Source: Vibrio aestivus (GTDB lineage Bacteria; Pseudomonadota; Gammaproteobacteria; Enterobacterales; Vibrionaceae). Taken from it: a stretch of DNA of 64,000 nucleotides. The position numbers were made by a program, and so were the translations under genes. The DNA is taken from NCBI GenBank assembly GCA_003263845.1, contig JYJN01000200.1:59380-123379 (forward strand), written 5' to 3'. Every line of letters begins with the position of its first letter. Position 1 is the first letter of the stretch. Shown here one piece after another: positions 27,365 to 37,391 of the stretch. The notes under the pieces were generated by a model. The model was not told where the DNA came from and made no database searches. It saw only the letters and a list, made by a program, of their open reading frames with translations.

Positions 27365-29884
27365 TCAGCTGACCGGAAGATCGAGCTTTATTTTCATTAA
27401 GTCTGCTAAGGCATTCTTTGTGGTGGGCTTTTCCAATCTGCCATCCATTAGCATTGCAATCTTTTCGATGTCAGCGGGAGAAGATTCCCCAGACAACGCA
27501 ATGATTGGCGTAGTTGGAGTAATCTTTTTGATCAAAGCAGTGGCTTCAAAACCGTTCATTCGTGGCATTTGTATATCCATCAATATCAGATCGATAGGGT
27601 TTGATTTGCAGATGCTTACGGCTGACTCACCATCATTGGCTTGAATAGTATGCATGCCCAACTGGCTTAGATAAAGCGTGACAAGAGCACGCTGTATCTC
27701 TTTGTCATCAACGACTAATACTGTTTTTCCTGACAATGCTTTGCTCGGTCTGTGGGGAAAACGAACATTTAATTTTTTATTACTTGATGTTTTAAAAATC
27801 GGCTCATTCGACGACTGTTTTACCTCATCCAGCCGAACCGATTGAACAGGGAAGTGCATAATGAATTCAGTATACTTCCCAAGTTCAGAGCGACACTCAA
27901 TGCGGCCACCGAAAGATTCCATCACTCTACGACAATAACCTAAGCCTAAGCCACTACCGCCTGATTTTTGATGCGAGTAAAAATCATCGAAAACCCGCTG
28001 TACATAGCGACTGTCAATCCCCGGTCCGGTATCTCTGAATATTACTTGATTCTCATGGTTGTCAGTCAGAGTACTGATTTCAATCTGACTCTCAGGATAA
28101 GAGTCAAAATAGTAAATGGCGTTTCTTAGCAAATTGAAAATGACGAAGTTAAATAGGGTATCGTTGATGTTGGCGACAAAATCTTCGCCATCATGGAGAT
28201 TAACGCGGTCTCTGGTTGAGTTAGACTCAAAACCATAGCGATTCAATGCTTGCTCGATGGCAACTCGAATTGAGCTTGGTGAAGCGGCTTCCTGCTCTAG
28301 AGAGGAATCGTTGACTTCTCGTAAAATGATGTCGATGAGTTGACGTCCCCTCAGTACAGCAAGGTCTCCAGCTTCAAGATACTCTTGCATGAGGCTTGTG
28401 TCCGATTTGCCTCTTACAAGCTCTGCAAGGTGCTCCAGTTGAAGCTGAACTTGAGCAAGTGGGTTCCGCATTTCATGCGCAATTGAGTTAGCTAATGCTT
28501 GGCTTTGTTTTACTCTTCTGTCGGCATCAATAAGGTTTTGGATTCGTTTAAGTAGTTTTTGTAGGGCGGAGATTTCTTCATTAGTAAATAGACTATTGTC
28601 GAGCTTATGTGAAGAAATTAGTACATGTGTGAAAGATTCGTTCTGGTCAAATAAGGGCAAGACCAAACCTATTTGGCTAGACTTCATTGTTTGATATAGG
28701 TTATGAAGTGGACTACCTGTTGAAGATTCATAGCTAGGTAGCTGGTCTTCAACTTCTTCGGCAATAAGTACAGTTTTGTTAGAGTCAATATAGTCTTGAT
28801 AAAAAGCTCGATGGTCGGTATTCGTGACAATTTCTAGCTGTTCATAAGGAATATTGAGTTGTTTTGCGAGATTTTTTTTGCCTAAATCAATCGATGATTT
28901 GAAATCTTTTTCGATAGATAGGATCTGAGATACAGGAGAGGAAGCTTGGCCATATACTAATAGCGCTGTATAGCTGGAGACATAATCGAAAATACTTCTC
29001 CATGATAGACCAATAAAAGCGCATGCTAATAAAGTGGGAACTATCTCATGATAGTTTACGAATGGTAAATAAAATAGTGACAGTACGCCAGTATAAACAA
29101 TGGCACATAATCCGACAGCGGTAACGCAGTAAATCATATATCTGATACTGTAGAAACGAGATGTGATTAATGCGTAACCAACGAAGAGTAACTCACTGAT
29201 TGATAGAGCGGGTGGTAGCCACGTTAGACTAAAATCGTTGAAGTAGTATGTCATTATAAAGTGGATTAGGCAGGTTGATGCCATAAAGACAATGATACCA
29301 AATACCATATACTTTGACCGAAGTTTCATTATTCTACGGTTAGAGCTTTTCAGCTTTATAAGATTATAGACCGTGGCGAGTATGAGTATTATTATGCTTA
29401 GGAAGAATAGTTGAGTGTATTCTCCGAAATAGAGCTCAAAGACTCCTGCAGATTGAAAGCTAACACCTTTGATGGCCGTGTTGGGTAATATGTTGATAGT
29501 CAAAGATGCCAAAGAAGTAATGAATATTACGCCTTTTTGCCAGATGAGGAGATGTGGAGTTTCATTTCCTAGCACACAAGAAAAAGCAAAGGCAAATGTG
29601 AATGCGCCAAAAGAAGATATATTAGCTAGTAGAGCAACATTTACTGTCGTCTGATTTTCAAACTGTAAAGGTAGATCGGTTTGGAAATAGATGTTGGTTA
29701 ATATCCATAAAAGAATACTCTTTGTATAGAGTATGTAGTAAGTGTATTGGCTATGAGTTACGGTCCTTTTTTTCTCAGAAGCGTAAATGAAAGTCGCAAG
29801 CCAAAATGCAACAACTATCGCTGCCAAAGATAGAATCAACAACTCTCCGGAAATGTACGTGATTGTTTCGAGCAAAAACATCAT
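27365..29884 (-). CDS. luxN: LuxN-type hybrid sensor kinase for an acyl-homoserine lactone
   Basis: An 839-residue membrane hybrid kinase. The first ~310 residues hold about nine hydrophobic segments (signal-binding region). A histidine kinase domain follows: H-box SIAHEMRNPL with His470, N-box NLLRNA near 584-589, DTGPGI at 618-623 and GSGLGLG at 643-649. A receiver domain (about 720-830) has Asp770 in LILMDIQMP. His470 and Asp770 differ by one from the His471/Asp771 of V. harveyi LuxN. It should feed LuxU-LuxO. Its ATG overlaps the luxM stop (ATGA). Confidence 0.92.
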   Translation of the reverse strand: MMFLLETITYISGELLILSLAAIVVAFWLATFIYASEKKRTVTHSQYTYYILYTKSILLWILTNIYFQTDLPLQFENQTTVNVALLANISSFGAFTFAFAFSCVLGNETPHLLIWQKGVIFITSLASLTINILPNTAIKGVSFQSAGVFELYFGEYTQLFFLSIIILILATVYNLIKLKSSNRRIMKLRSKYMVFGIIVFMASTCLIHFIMTYYFNDFSLTWLPPALSISELLFVGYALITSRFYSIRYMIYCVTAVGLCAIVYTGVLSLFYLPFVNYHEIVPTLLACAFIGLSWRSIFDYVSSYTALLVYGQASSPVSQILSIEKDFKSSIDLGKKNLAKQLNIPYEQLEIVTNTDHRAFYQDYIDSNKTVLIAEEVEDQLPSYESSTGSPLHNLYQTMKSSQIGLVLPLFDQNESFTHVLISSHKLDNSLFTNEEISALQKLLKRIQNLIDADRRVKQSQALANSIAHEMRNPLAQVQLQLEHLAELVRGKSDTSLMQEYLEAGDLAVLRGRQLIDIILREVNDSSLEQEAASPSSIRVAIEQALNRYGFESNSTRDRVNLHDGEDFVANINDTLFNFVIFNLLRNAIYYFDSYPESQIEISTLTDNHENQVIFRDTGPGIDSRYVQRVFDDFYSHQKSGGSGLGLGYCRRVMESFGGRIECRSELGKYTEFIMHFPVQSVRLDEVKQSSNEPIFKTSSNKKLNVRFPHRPSKALSGKTVLVVDDKEIQRALVTLYLSQLGMHTIQANDGESAVSICKSNPIDLILMDIQMPRMNGFEATALIKKITPTTPIIALSGESSPADIEKIAMLMDGRLEKPTTKNALADLMKIKLDLPVS

Positions 29885-30948
29885 TTAAGCCCTTTCCTGC
29901 CTCTAAGAGCTCTTCGAGTAAACTCTCTAAAAGTAGTATCTTCTAGATCTTGGCTAATTTCGTCGAGATGAAGTATTCCTTTGCAAATAATGCTATCAAC
30001 AACTTTTAATTTGCTGATGTTTGTATAGCTGAGTATCGGAGATGAGTTGTAATATCTCAGCATTTCTTCATTGTCAGTTATACTAAACGCAAATCTAAAT
30101 CGGGTACGTAACAAATTGGAAAGTTTCTGCAACGAAGTATAGAGTAGATAGAGTCTTTGCTTTCTTTCTCCTGAAATGGTGAGTCTAATTACTTCACAAG
30201 CAGGGAAGTTATAAGGTAATTTCTTAAGGATTATCTGGTCAAAATTCGCCTTTTCACGATCCAGATTGATATCTTCAGAGGTTTCTAGTGCTTCTAATGC
30301 TTGATTGTAGTTATCCCATTCCCAGTTTTCATTGCAGAAGTAACTTGAAAAATATAACCACTCATCTTTATTACAAGTTGCCTGTACGCACGCAGTGGAA
30401 ACGAGATATCTATAGCTGTCATGTTTAAAGAACATTGTAAAATGACGGCCTTGGTTTGACCGGTCTAAATCGAATAATATTTCAAACCATTTTTGAACTT
30501 TGACTAGTGTACATAAGTTAGTCAATAGAACAGCGTCGGATAGTAGGAGAGCTTGGTCGGAAAATGGTGTGAGGTATAGGTGATGGTCATCTCTAACTTC
30601 ATCAAGAAGTTCGGCATGATATGATTTTTCGTTTGAGGGAAGAGCAATTGGTATATTGACGCTTGTAGTTTCCTTGCTTCTTTTCAAAACCTTGTATGAC
30701 TCATAGTCACACAAGAAATTCCCCCAGTGCTGATATTGCCTATGGATCTCTTTTTCTAAATCAAAGCTCTCTTTACTCTGTCCGGGAAGACTTTCTTTGA
30801 TTACAATCTGATACTCGTCAGATTCAAACAAATCATTAAGATTCGCGTTTGCTAACCATGAATATCGAGTTCGAGCAGTCAGTATACGCGTTCTAGCAAT
30901 GTCTCTTGTCTTGATAGATGCATGTTTGTTATGCTCCTCAACTAACAA
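29881..30948 (-). CDS. luxM: LuxM/AinS/VanM-family acyl-homoserine lactone synthase
   Basis: About 355 residues, not of the LuxI family, placed directly before luxN as in V. harveyi and V. anguillarum. The stretches RTRYSWLANANLNDLF and HRQYQHWGNFLCDYE are what I recall of the LuxM/AinS group. It makes the signal that LuxN senses; the acyl chain cannot be inferred. The start is uncertain: TTG at 30946-30948 is the only in-frame choice as the sequence stands, but ATG at 30963-30965 would be in frame if one base is missing near 30967. A GAGGAG motif lies just after the TTG and serves no in-frame ATG. 290 bp of apparently empty DNA lie upstream. Confidence 0.85.
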   Translation of the reverse strand: MLVEEHNKHASIKTRDIARTRILTARTRYSWLANANLNDLFESDEYQIVIKESLPGQSKESFDLEKEIHRQYQHWGNFLCDYESYKVLKRSKETTSVNIPIALPSNEKSYHAELLDEVRDDHHLYLTPFSDQALLLSDAVLLTNLCTLVKVQKWFEILFDLDRSNQGRHFTMFFKHDSYRYLVSTACVQATCNKDEWLYFSSYFCNENWEWDNYNQALEALETSEDINLDREKANFDQIILKKLPYNFPACEVIRLTISGERKQRLYLLYTSLQKLSNLLRTRFRFAFSITDNEEMLRYYNSSPILSYTNISKLKVVDSIICKGILHLDEISQDLEDTTFREFTRRALRGRKGLK

Positions 30949-31208
30949 GAATAACGGAATGTCATTCCATTTATGGGTGGGTTATGTATCTAGCTGACGT
31001 GTTATCTAAAATATTCAAGGCAAATATCCTTTTGCTCTTTGATTCGTTAAGCCAAATTATTTTACTGTTTGGAGGACATGTTAGTTAGGATAAAACGGTA
31101 TGAATAGCTAAGAATTCAAAATCTAAATGATACCCCTCACAAATGCGCAGTGAAACTCGTTCTGTATTGAAATTTATGAAATGAAGTGTAATGAATGTCG
31201 ATAGGCAA

Positions 31209-31242
31209 TAAAAAACCAGTAGCTAGGCTACTGGTTTTTTTA
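31209..31242 (-). terminator. Terminator of the dicarboxylate/sodium symporter gene
   Basis: ACCAGTAG and CTACTGGT form an 8-bp stem extended by C-G over a TAG loop; on the minus strand it runs into T6. It overlaps the stop codon of the gene. Confidence 0.85.
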
Positions 31243-32529
31243 TATCTGAAAGAAGGGGAGTCGCGTTAAGCGTTTTTGTTTCTTCAGTTCTACGTTGTCT
31301 TCAGCAGTGTCTTCCACTAAAGAATCAACAATCACAGCACATGCCGCATCACCAGTGATGTTTAGCGCTGTACGGATCATGTCAAACACGCGGTCGAGAG
31401 CGAAGAGTAGTGGTAGGCCTTCAATTGGAATGCCTGCCGCTAGTAGTACCGCCACAACTAGGAAAGATGGACCAGGGACACCTGCTTGACCTACAGCACC
31501 TAGCGTAGAGGTCACGATGATGGCAATGTACGCACCCATCGATAGATCAATGTTGAACAGCTGAGCAAAGAAGATTGCGACTAGGCCGTAGTAGATCGCG
31601 TTACCTGACATGTTGATAGTTGCGCCTAGCGGAAGCACGAAAGAAGCGGTTGAGTTACGTACGCCAAGTTCGTTCTCTACTGTATCCATGGTTACTGGAA
31701 GAGTAGCCATAGAAGAGGCTGTTGATAGTGCAACGGCTTGTGGCTTCTTCATCACTGTTAGGAAACGTTTTGCAGAAGTCTTAGTGAAGATTTGAATCAT
31801 CAGCGGGTAAGCAACAAAGCCAAAGATTAGGATCGCAGCGATGTATACTAGGAAGAGTTTGAACACAACCATCAGTGCGCCGAAACCGAAAGTACCTACT
31901 GCTTCTGCCATTAGGCCGAATACACCGATAGGAGCGATGATCATAACCTTGTTGATCATCCATACCATAGCGTCAACGATTGTGTTTACGCCATTGATGA
32001 TTGGTGTGCGCTTCTCTTCTGCTTGCTTAGAAATTGCGATACCGAAGAATAGGCAGAATACTAAGATTTGAAGAATGTTTGCTTCGTTCAGTGACTGGAA
32101 AATGTTGTCTGGGATCATACCTGTGATGGTTGCCCAAAAAGTAGGAAGTTCACCTTTAGAAGCGTACTCAGCAGAGAACATACCCTCTACGCCAGAGACG
32201 TCAATTGCTACACCTGGTTTGAAAACTTCACCCATGATAAGTGCAAGCGCCACAGCCAAAGCTGAAGTCAAAGCGAAGTAACCTAACGTTACCATACCGA
32301 CTTTACCCGCATTTTGACTATTGCCCAGGCCAGCTGCGCCTGAAATTAGTGCTACTGCTACTAGTGGGATTACAAGCATCTTAATCAAATTGATAAAGAT
32401 AGCGCCCAGTGGAGCGAAGATTACCGCACTGTCGCCCATAATGGCACCAATTGCAGTACCAATGAACATGGCAATGACTACCTGTACACCAATGTTGCTT
32501 AGTAAATTCTTTTCTTTTAACACTTCCAT
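31240..32529 (-). CDS. Sodium/dicarboxylate (glutamate-type) symporter, DAACS family
   Basis: About 429 residues from ATG 32527-32529. Around eight membrane helices with reentrant-loop regions; SSMATLPVTMDTVENELGV is the serine-rich hairpin motif and LPLGATINMSGNAIYYG the TM7 motif, where the usual Asp-Gly is Ser-Gly. It takes up glutamate, aspartate, serine or C4-acids with sodium; the exact substrate is unknown. The ribosome binding site is close to this ATG, and a GTG 6 bp further in is an alternative start. Antisense open frames across it are codon-bias shadows. Confidence 0.88.
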   Translation of the reverse strand: MEVLKEKNLLSNIGVQVVIAMFIGTAIGAIMGDSAVIFAPLGAIFINLIKMLVIPLVAVALISGAAGLGNSQNAGKVGMVTLGYFALTSALAVALALIMGEVFKPGVAIDVSGVEGMFSAEYASKGELPTFWATITGMIPDNIFQSLNEANILQILVFCLFFGIAISKQAEEKRTPIINGVNTIVDAMVWMINKVMIIAPIGVFGLMAEAVGTFGFGALMVVFKLFLVYIAAILIFGFVAYPLMIQIFTKTSAKRFLTVMKKPQAVALSTASSMATLPVTMDTVENELGVRNSTASFVLPLGATINMSGNAIYYGLVAIFFAQLFNIDLSMGAYIAIIVTSTLGAVGQAGVPGPSFLVVAVLLAAGIPIEGLPLLFALDRVFDMIRTALNITGDAACAVIVDSLVEDTAEDNVELKKQKRLTRLPFFQI

Positions 32530-32690
32530 AACCTCTGTGCTATATAAATTTAAAAGTCCAGTATTTATAACCACATTAAAATATTGTGATAGATAAATAT
32601 TCGGTTTGTTTTTACAGGTATATCGAAATTTTAGCAACCGTTAGAGTGGTGATTTCGTGGATTTAGTAACAAAAAGTCACTTAAGTGAGG

Positions 32691-32728
32691 AAAAAAAACG
32701 CACAAAGCAAACGTTTGCTATTTGTGCG
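32691..32728 (-). terminator. Strong hairpin with T tract, second in tandem after trpA
   Basis: CGCACAAA pairs with TTTGTGCG and encloses GCAAACGTTTGC, itself a perfect palindrome. On the minus strand the hairpin is followed by T8. It lies 70 bp beyond the trpA terminator, so it ends either read-through or a separate short transcript. Confidence 0.75.
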
Positions 32729-32796
32729 ATGGTTGTTTGGGGTGAGTTTGATTGGATTGGTGAATCTTAATTGTAGGGCTGTTATAAATTTAAAGA

Positions 32797-32834
32797 CAAA
32801 AAAACCGATAACCCCATACAAAGTGGTTATCGGT
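32797..32834 (-). terminator. Terminator of the trp operon
   Basis: ACCGATAACC and GGTTATCGGT form a perfect 10-bp stem with an 11-base loop, followed on the minus strand by T7, 29 bp after the trpA stop. Confidence 0.93.
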
Positions 32835-32862
32835 CGTTTTAGTCAAATTGGGTGAATTGATG

Positions 32863-33684
32863 TTATCGCTTGGTTGCCGCTTTCATGTTCGCAACAAACG
32901 TTTTCAACTGACCCAGCATCTCTTCAGGTTGTTCGACATTGCTTTCGATAATTTTTACAACCGCTGAGCCTGAGATTGCACCTGCTGCGCCTGCTTCTAG
33001 CGCTTGCTTAACTTGTTCTGGCTGAGAAATACCAAATCCTAATAAAGCAGGTGGGGCATCGTGTTTGTTTAACCTCGCTAACATATCGCCTACAGGCATG
33101 TTTGCTTTGGTTTCTGCACCAGTCACACCCGCGCGAGATAACAGATATGTGTAACCACCACCTAGTTCTGAAACGGACTTCAATGTTTCATCGCTTGCCG
33201 TTGGTGGGGCAATGAAGATTGGATGAACGCCATGCTTTTGTGCCGCTTCAACAAACTCTTGGCTTTCATTTGTTGGGACGTCAGCAATCAATACAGAGTC
33301 GATACCTGCATTTGCACAACGCTCGTAGAATGAATCGATGCCTCTTGAATAAACCAAGTTGGCGTACATAAGCAGGCCAATTGGGAGCTCAGGGTACTGC
33401 TGACGAATTTTAGAAATTTGCTCAAAGCAGATATCGGGAGTCGCGCCAGAGTCCAAAGCTCGGATGTTCGCGCCTTGGATAGTTGGGCCATCAGCTAATG
33501 GGTCAGAAAAAGGAATGCCTAGCTCAAGTGCGTCTGCACCGCCTTCAACTAAGGCCTGCATGATCTTTAGAGACTGTTCAGCATTTGGATCACAAACGGT
33601 TACGAATGGGACAAACGCACCTTCGCCTTTTTCGTTTAGGCGCTCGAACATGTTTTCATAGCGAGTAGATTGGTTGCTGCCCAT
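32863..33684 (-). CDS. trpA: Tryptophan synthase alpha subunit
   Basis: A 273-residue TIM barrel that cleaves indole-glycerol phosphate to indole and glyceraldehyde phosphate. PFVTVCDPN and LELGIPFSDPLADGPTIQ carry the catalytic Glu and Asp, and GFGISQPEQV plus AGAAGAISGSAVVK form the phosphate site. Last gene of the operon; its start overlaps the trpB stop by one base. A strong terminator follows. Confidence 0.97.
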   Translation of the reverse strand: MGSNQSTRYENMFERLNEKGEGAFVPFVTVCDPNAEQSLKIMQALVEGGADALELGIPFSDPLADGPTIQGANIRALDSGATPDICFEQISKIRQQYPELPIGLLMYANLVYSRGIDSFYERCANAGIDSVLIADVPTNESQEFVEAAQKHGVHPIFIAPPTASDETLKSVSELGGGYTYLLSRAGVTGAETKANMPVGDMLARLNKHDAPPALLGFGISQPEQVKQALEAGAAGAISGSAVVKIIESNVEQPEEMLGQLKTFVANMKAATKR

Positions 33685-34873
33685 TAGATTGCTCCTTTTG
33701 CTTCTAGGATATCGTGTACAGTAAAAATGTCTTTGTCACCACGACCTGATAGGTTGACGACAAGTAGTTGTTCTTTCGTTGGGTTCTCACGCGCCATTCG
33801 AAGGGCATGGGCCAGAGCGTGCGATGACTCTAGAGCAGGGATAATACCTTCGCTGCGTGCAAGCTCTTGGAATGCCTCTAGTGCTTCATCGTCAGTTACG
33901 TTGTCGTATTCTGCTCGACCAATCGCATTTAAGTGCGCATGCTGTGGGCCAACAGATGGGAAGTCTAGGCCAGCAGATACCGAGTAAGACTCTTCAACCT
34001 GACCGTCAGGGTCTTGCATCAATGGTGCTTTCATACCAAAGAAAATACCCGTTTTACCGTGTTTCAAAGGAGCACCATGTTGGTCGGTATCAATACCTTT
34101 ACCTGCAGGCTCAACACCGATTAGACGAACTGTTTCTTCTTCGATGAAATCAGCAAACATACCGATCGCATTTGAACCACCACCTACACAGGCGATAACC
34201 GCATCAGGAAGGCGTCCTTCACGTGCTAAAATTTGGTTCTTCGTTTCTTCACCAATCATGCGTTGGAAGTCACGGACGATGGTTGGGAATGGGTGAGGAC
34301 CTGCAGCGGTACCTAGTAGGTAGTGCGCGTCTTCGTAAGTTGCAGACCAGTCACGTAGTGCTTCGTTACACGCATCTTTCAAGGTAGAAGAGCCAGAGTG
34401 GACTGGAATCACCTCTGCGCCCATTAGCTTCATGCGGAATACGTTCGGACTTTGACGCTCAACGTCTTTTGCACCCATATATACGCGGCATTTAAGACCG
34501 AGTAGAGCACACGCTAGGGCTGTCGCAACGCCATGCTGACCAGCACCTGTTTCGGCAATAATTTCGTTTTTGCCCATGCGCTTAGCAAGAAGAGCTTGGC
34601 CCAATACTTGGTTGGTTTTGTGCGCGCCACCGTGCAGCAAGTCTTCACGTTTTAGGTAAAGCTTGGTTTTAGTGCCTTTGGTTAGATTGCGAGTCAACGT
34701 CAATGCCGTTGGACGGCCAGCGTACTCTTGAAGAAGCGTCATGAATTCGCTGCGGAATGTTGGGTCTTCTTGAGCATCAATAAATGCTTGCTCAAGCTGC
34801 TCTAACGCAGGGACCAGTATTTGCGGAACATATTGACCGCCGTATTCGCCAAAGTAGCATCGAGTTTAGCCAT
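33684..34873 (-). CDS. trpB: Tryptophan synthase beta subunit (one frameshift in this sequence)
   Basis: A PLP enzyme joining indole and serine. The body is intact: KREDLLHGGAHKTNQVLGQAL holds the PLP lysine and GGGSNAIGMF the phosphate loop. The first 44 codons are in another frame: MAKLDA is followed by a break at about 34855-34858, and adding one T (coding strand) gives MAKLDAYFGEYGGQYVPQIL, exactly the family N-terminus, with a total of 396 residues. It receives indole through a tunnel from TrpA. Confidence 0.95.
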
Positions 34874-34928
34874 GGTTCTGTATTCCTTTTAATTCTTAAA
34901 TGCAGCCGCACCTGAGTGCGGCTAGCTA

Positions 34929-36356
34929 TCAATATTGTCTAATCGCTGCAAATGCTTGTTGCAGCTTCTGCGCGTCTTTTTTACCCGGTGAGGACTCAAC
35001 ACCAGAATTTAGGTCAAGCCCTAGGCAGCCAAGTGACGCCGCTTTTTGTGCATTGAATGGTGATAATCCACCTGCCAACATCACGTTATTTTCATTAGGG
35101 ATTAGTGACCAATCAAAGACTAGGCCTGTCCCTCCAGATTGCGTCCCTACTTGAGTGTCCAGTAAATGACGGTCCACATTATCTTGGAACAACTCTGGCG
35201 ACTCGCTGGTTACACCATAGGCTTTCCAAATCTCTACAGAGGCATCAAGTTTCCCACGCAATGTGTTAATGAACGCCTGATCTTCTTTGCCATGTAACTG
35301 AACGGCCTTTAAGCCCAATTCGTTAGCGCGCTGGCTGATAAACTCGACGTCATGGTTCTGGAACACCCCAACATATTTCAGAGGTGCACCGCTCATGGTG
35401 AGTCTCGCTTGCTCTAGGTCAACAGCACGCTTGGATTGTTCAACAAAGATAAGTCCACCGAATACAGCGCCGCTTTGGTAGGCTTTAGACGCTTCATCCG
35501 CATGAGTCAGGCCACAGACTTTGTTTTCACCTAAAGTGACTTTTCGTACTGCTAGTTCAAGGTTGTCTTCCGCCATCAATGAACTGCCAATCAAAAAGCC
35601 GTCTGCAAAATTTGCCAAATCGCGAACTTGCTGGTGGGTATAGATACCAGACTCTGAAATAACAACGGCTTCAGGGGCTAACTCACGCAGAAGCGGGGCT
35701 AACTCTTTAGTACGATTTAGGTCAGTTGAAAGATCGCGAAGGTTACGGTTATTAATGCCGATGACCTTAGCACCTAATGCGACAGCTCTGTGGAGCTCTT
35801 GCTCATTACTGACCTCAGTTAGGATACCCATATCGAGTTCGTGAGCGACTTTTTTCTAGCGCTTTGTACTGCTCATCATTGAGTACCGATAGCATCAATA
35901 AAATCGCATCAGCATTATGATGACGAGCTAGATAAACTTGGTACGTATCAATCATAAAGTCTTTGCACAAAACTGGTTGCACTACTTGGCTACGAACTTG
36001 ATTGATGAAGTTAAAGTCGCCTTGGAAATATTTCTCGTCAGTCAGAACCGAAATAGCATCGGCATGGCGGTTATAAACCGAAGCGATATAGTCCAAATCG
36101 AAGTCTTCGCGAATAAGTCCTTTGGAAGGTGATGCCTTCTTACATTCAGTGATGAATACGGTTTTTTGCTGTTGCAGAGCAGAGTAAAAGCTGCGGTCAG
36201 AAGTCGTAATGCCATCAATGAACGTCTCTAGTGGTTGAGAAGCTTTACGTTCTTCAACCAGATGTGCTTGTCGGCAACAATTTTCGCCAGTACTTCAGCC
36301 ATTTCTGCTTCTTGAACAGAAACGTGCTCGGATAATTGTTGAGTAGAATCAGTCAT
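34929..36356 (-). CDS. trpC: Bifunctional indole-glycerol-phosphate synthase / PRA isomerase TrpCF (two frameshifts)
   Basis: A fused enzyme of 475 residues. The N-terminal IGPS half has VFITECKKASPSKG, and PVLCKDFMIDTYQV; the C-terminal PRA isomerase half has KVCGLTHADEA and GLDLNSGVESSPGKKD. Three frames join at 36258-36259 (coding GG should be GGG) and at 35850-35855 (coding A6 should be A5). Start at ATG 36354-36356 gives MTDSTQQLSEHV. It performs steps 3 and 4 of tryptophan synthesis. The fusion is usual for gammaproteobacteria. Confidence 0.93.
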
Positions 36357-36381
36357 GATTATTCCTATGCGTCTGTTTCCG

Positions 36382-37380
36382 TTATGCGTGAGCGGCAAGC
36401 TTTTGAACAAGTTCGTACGCTTTTCCACTGTTCATTGCATCAATCGCTTTCGCCGTGTTCGCTTTTAGATCTTCATGACCAAATAGACGCATCAGCAGAG
36501 CCACGTTTACTGCGACTGCCCCTACTTGTGCTGGTGTGCCTTTACCCGTCAAGATATTGGTGATGATCGCTTTGTTCTCTTCTGGAGCACCGCCTTTGAT
36601 CGCTTCCAGTGGGTATGACTCAAGACCAAAATCTTCAGGAGTGAGCGTGTACTCAGTAATCTTACCGTCTTGGATCTCTGCAACTGTTGTTGAACCGTGA
36701 ATTGCCACTTCATCTAGACCACTGCCATGAACGACCGCAGCACGCTTCATGTTCATCTTCAGCATGGTTTCAGCGATTGGGCGCACTAACTCTTCGCTAT
36801 AAACACCCATCAATTCGATGTTTGGCTTAGCAGGGTTAATCAGTGGGCCAAGAATGTTGAAGATAGTACGAGTTTTCATGGTTTGGCGCACTGGCATTGC
36901 GTGGCGAACACCACCGTGATATTGCGGGGCAAACAAGAACGCTACACCTAATTGGTCAACTGCAGCGCGAGTGTCTTCTGGGCTCATTGCTAGATTGATA
37001 CCAAACGAGTCTAGTAGGTCAGAAGAGCCAGATTTGCTCGAAACGCTGCGGTTGCCATGCTTTGCCACTTTCAGCCCGCAAGCCGCTGCAACAAAGGCCG
37101 CTGTTGTTGAAATATTGATCGTGTCGTGGCCGTCACCGCCTGTGCCTACAATGTCGGCAAAATCGTAGTCTGGGCGAGGGAAGTCTTTAGCGTTGGCAAG
37201 AAGCGCCTGCGCTGCACCTGCAATTTCCTGTGGCGTTTCACCTTTGATTTTAAGCGCGGTTAAGGCCGCAGTCATCAAGATAGGATCGAGTTCACCACGA
37301 ATGATGATATCAAAAAGTTGCTGACTCTCTTCTTGGCTTAGAGACTGCTGTTCATATAGTTTATTAATGATACTTTCCAT
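36382..37380 (-). CDS. trpD: Anthranilate phosphoribosyltransferase
   Basis: A 332-residue enzyme transferring phosphoribose from PRPP to anthranilate. VGTGGDGHDTINISTTAAFVAA is the PRPP/anthranilate signature, and KHGNRSVSSKSGSSDLLD is the second active-site motif. It is a stand-alone TrpD, not fused to TrpG as in E. coli. It lies 11 bp after trpG. Frame intact. Confidence 0.97.
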   Translation of the reverse strand: MESIINKLYEQQSLSQEESQQLFDIIIRGELDPILMTAALTALKIKGETPQEIAGAAQALLANAKDFPRPDYDFADIVGTGGDGHDTINISTTAAFVAAACGLKVAKHGNRSVSSKSGSSDLLDSFGINLAMSPEDTRAAVDQLGVAFLFAPQYHGGVRHAMPVRQTMKTRTIFNILGPLINPAKPNIELMGVYSEELVRPIAETMLKMNMKRAAVVHGSGLDEVAIHGSTTVAEIQDGKITEYTLTPEDFGLESYPLEAIKGGAPEENKAIITNILTGKGTPAQVGAVAVNVALLMRLFGHEDLKANTAKAIDAMNSGKAYELVQKLAAHA

Positions 37381-37391
37381 GCGGTGATCTC

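Noticed and set aside
31295..32596. Long plus-strand open frames opposite the DAACS symporter gene
   Set aside because: They mirror codon bias of the minus-strand gene, have Ser/Thr/Ala-rich low-information sequence and no ribosome binding sites or known motifs.
34929..36356. Separate trpC and trpF genes or broken trpC fragments
   Set aside because: The pieces join into one 475-residue fused enzyme after two homopolymer corrections, the standard gammaproteobacterial form.
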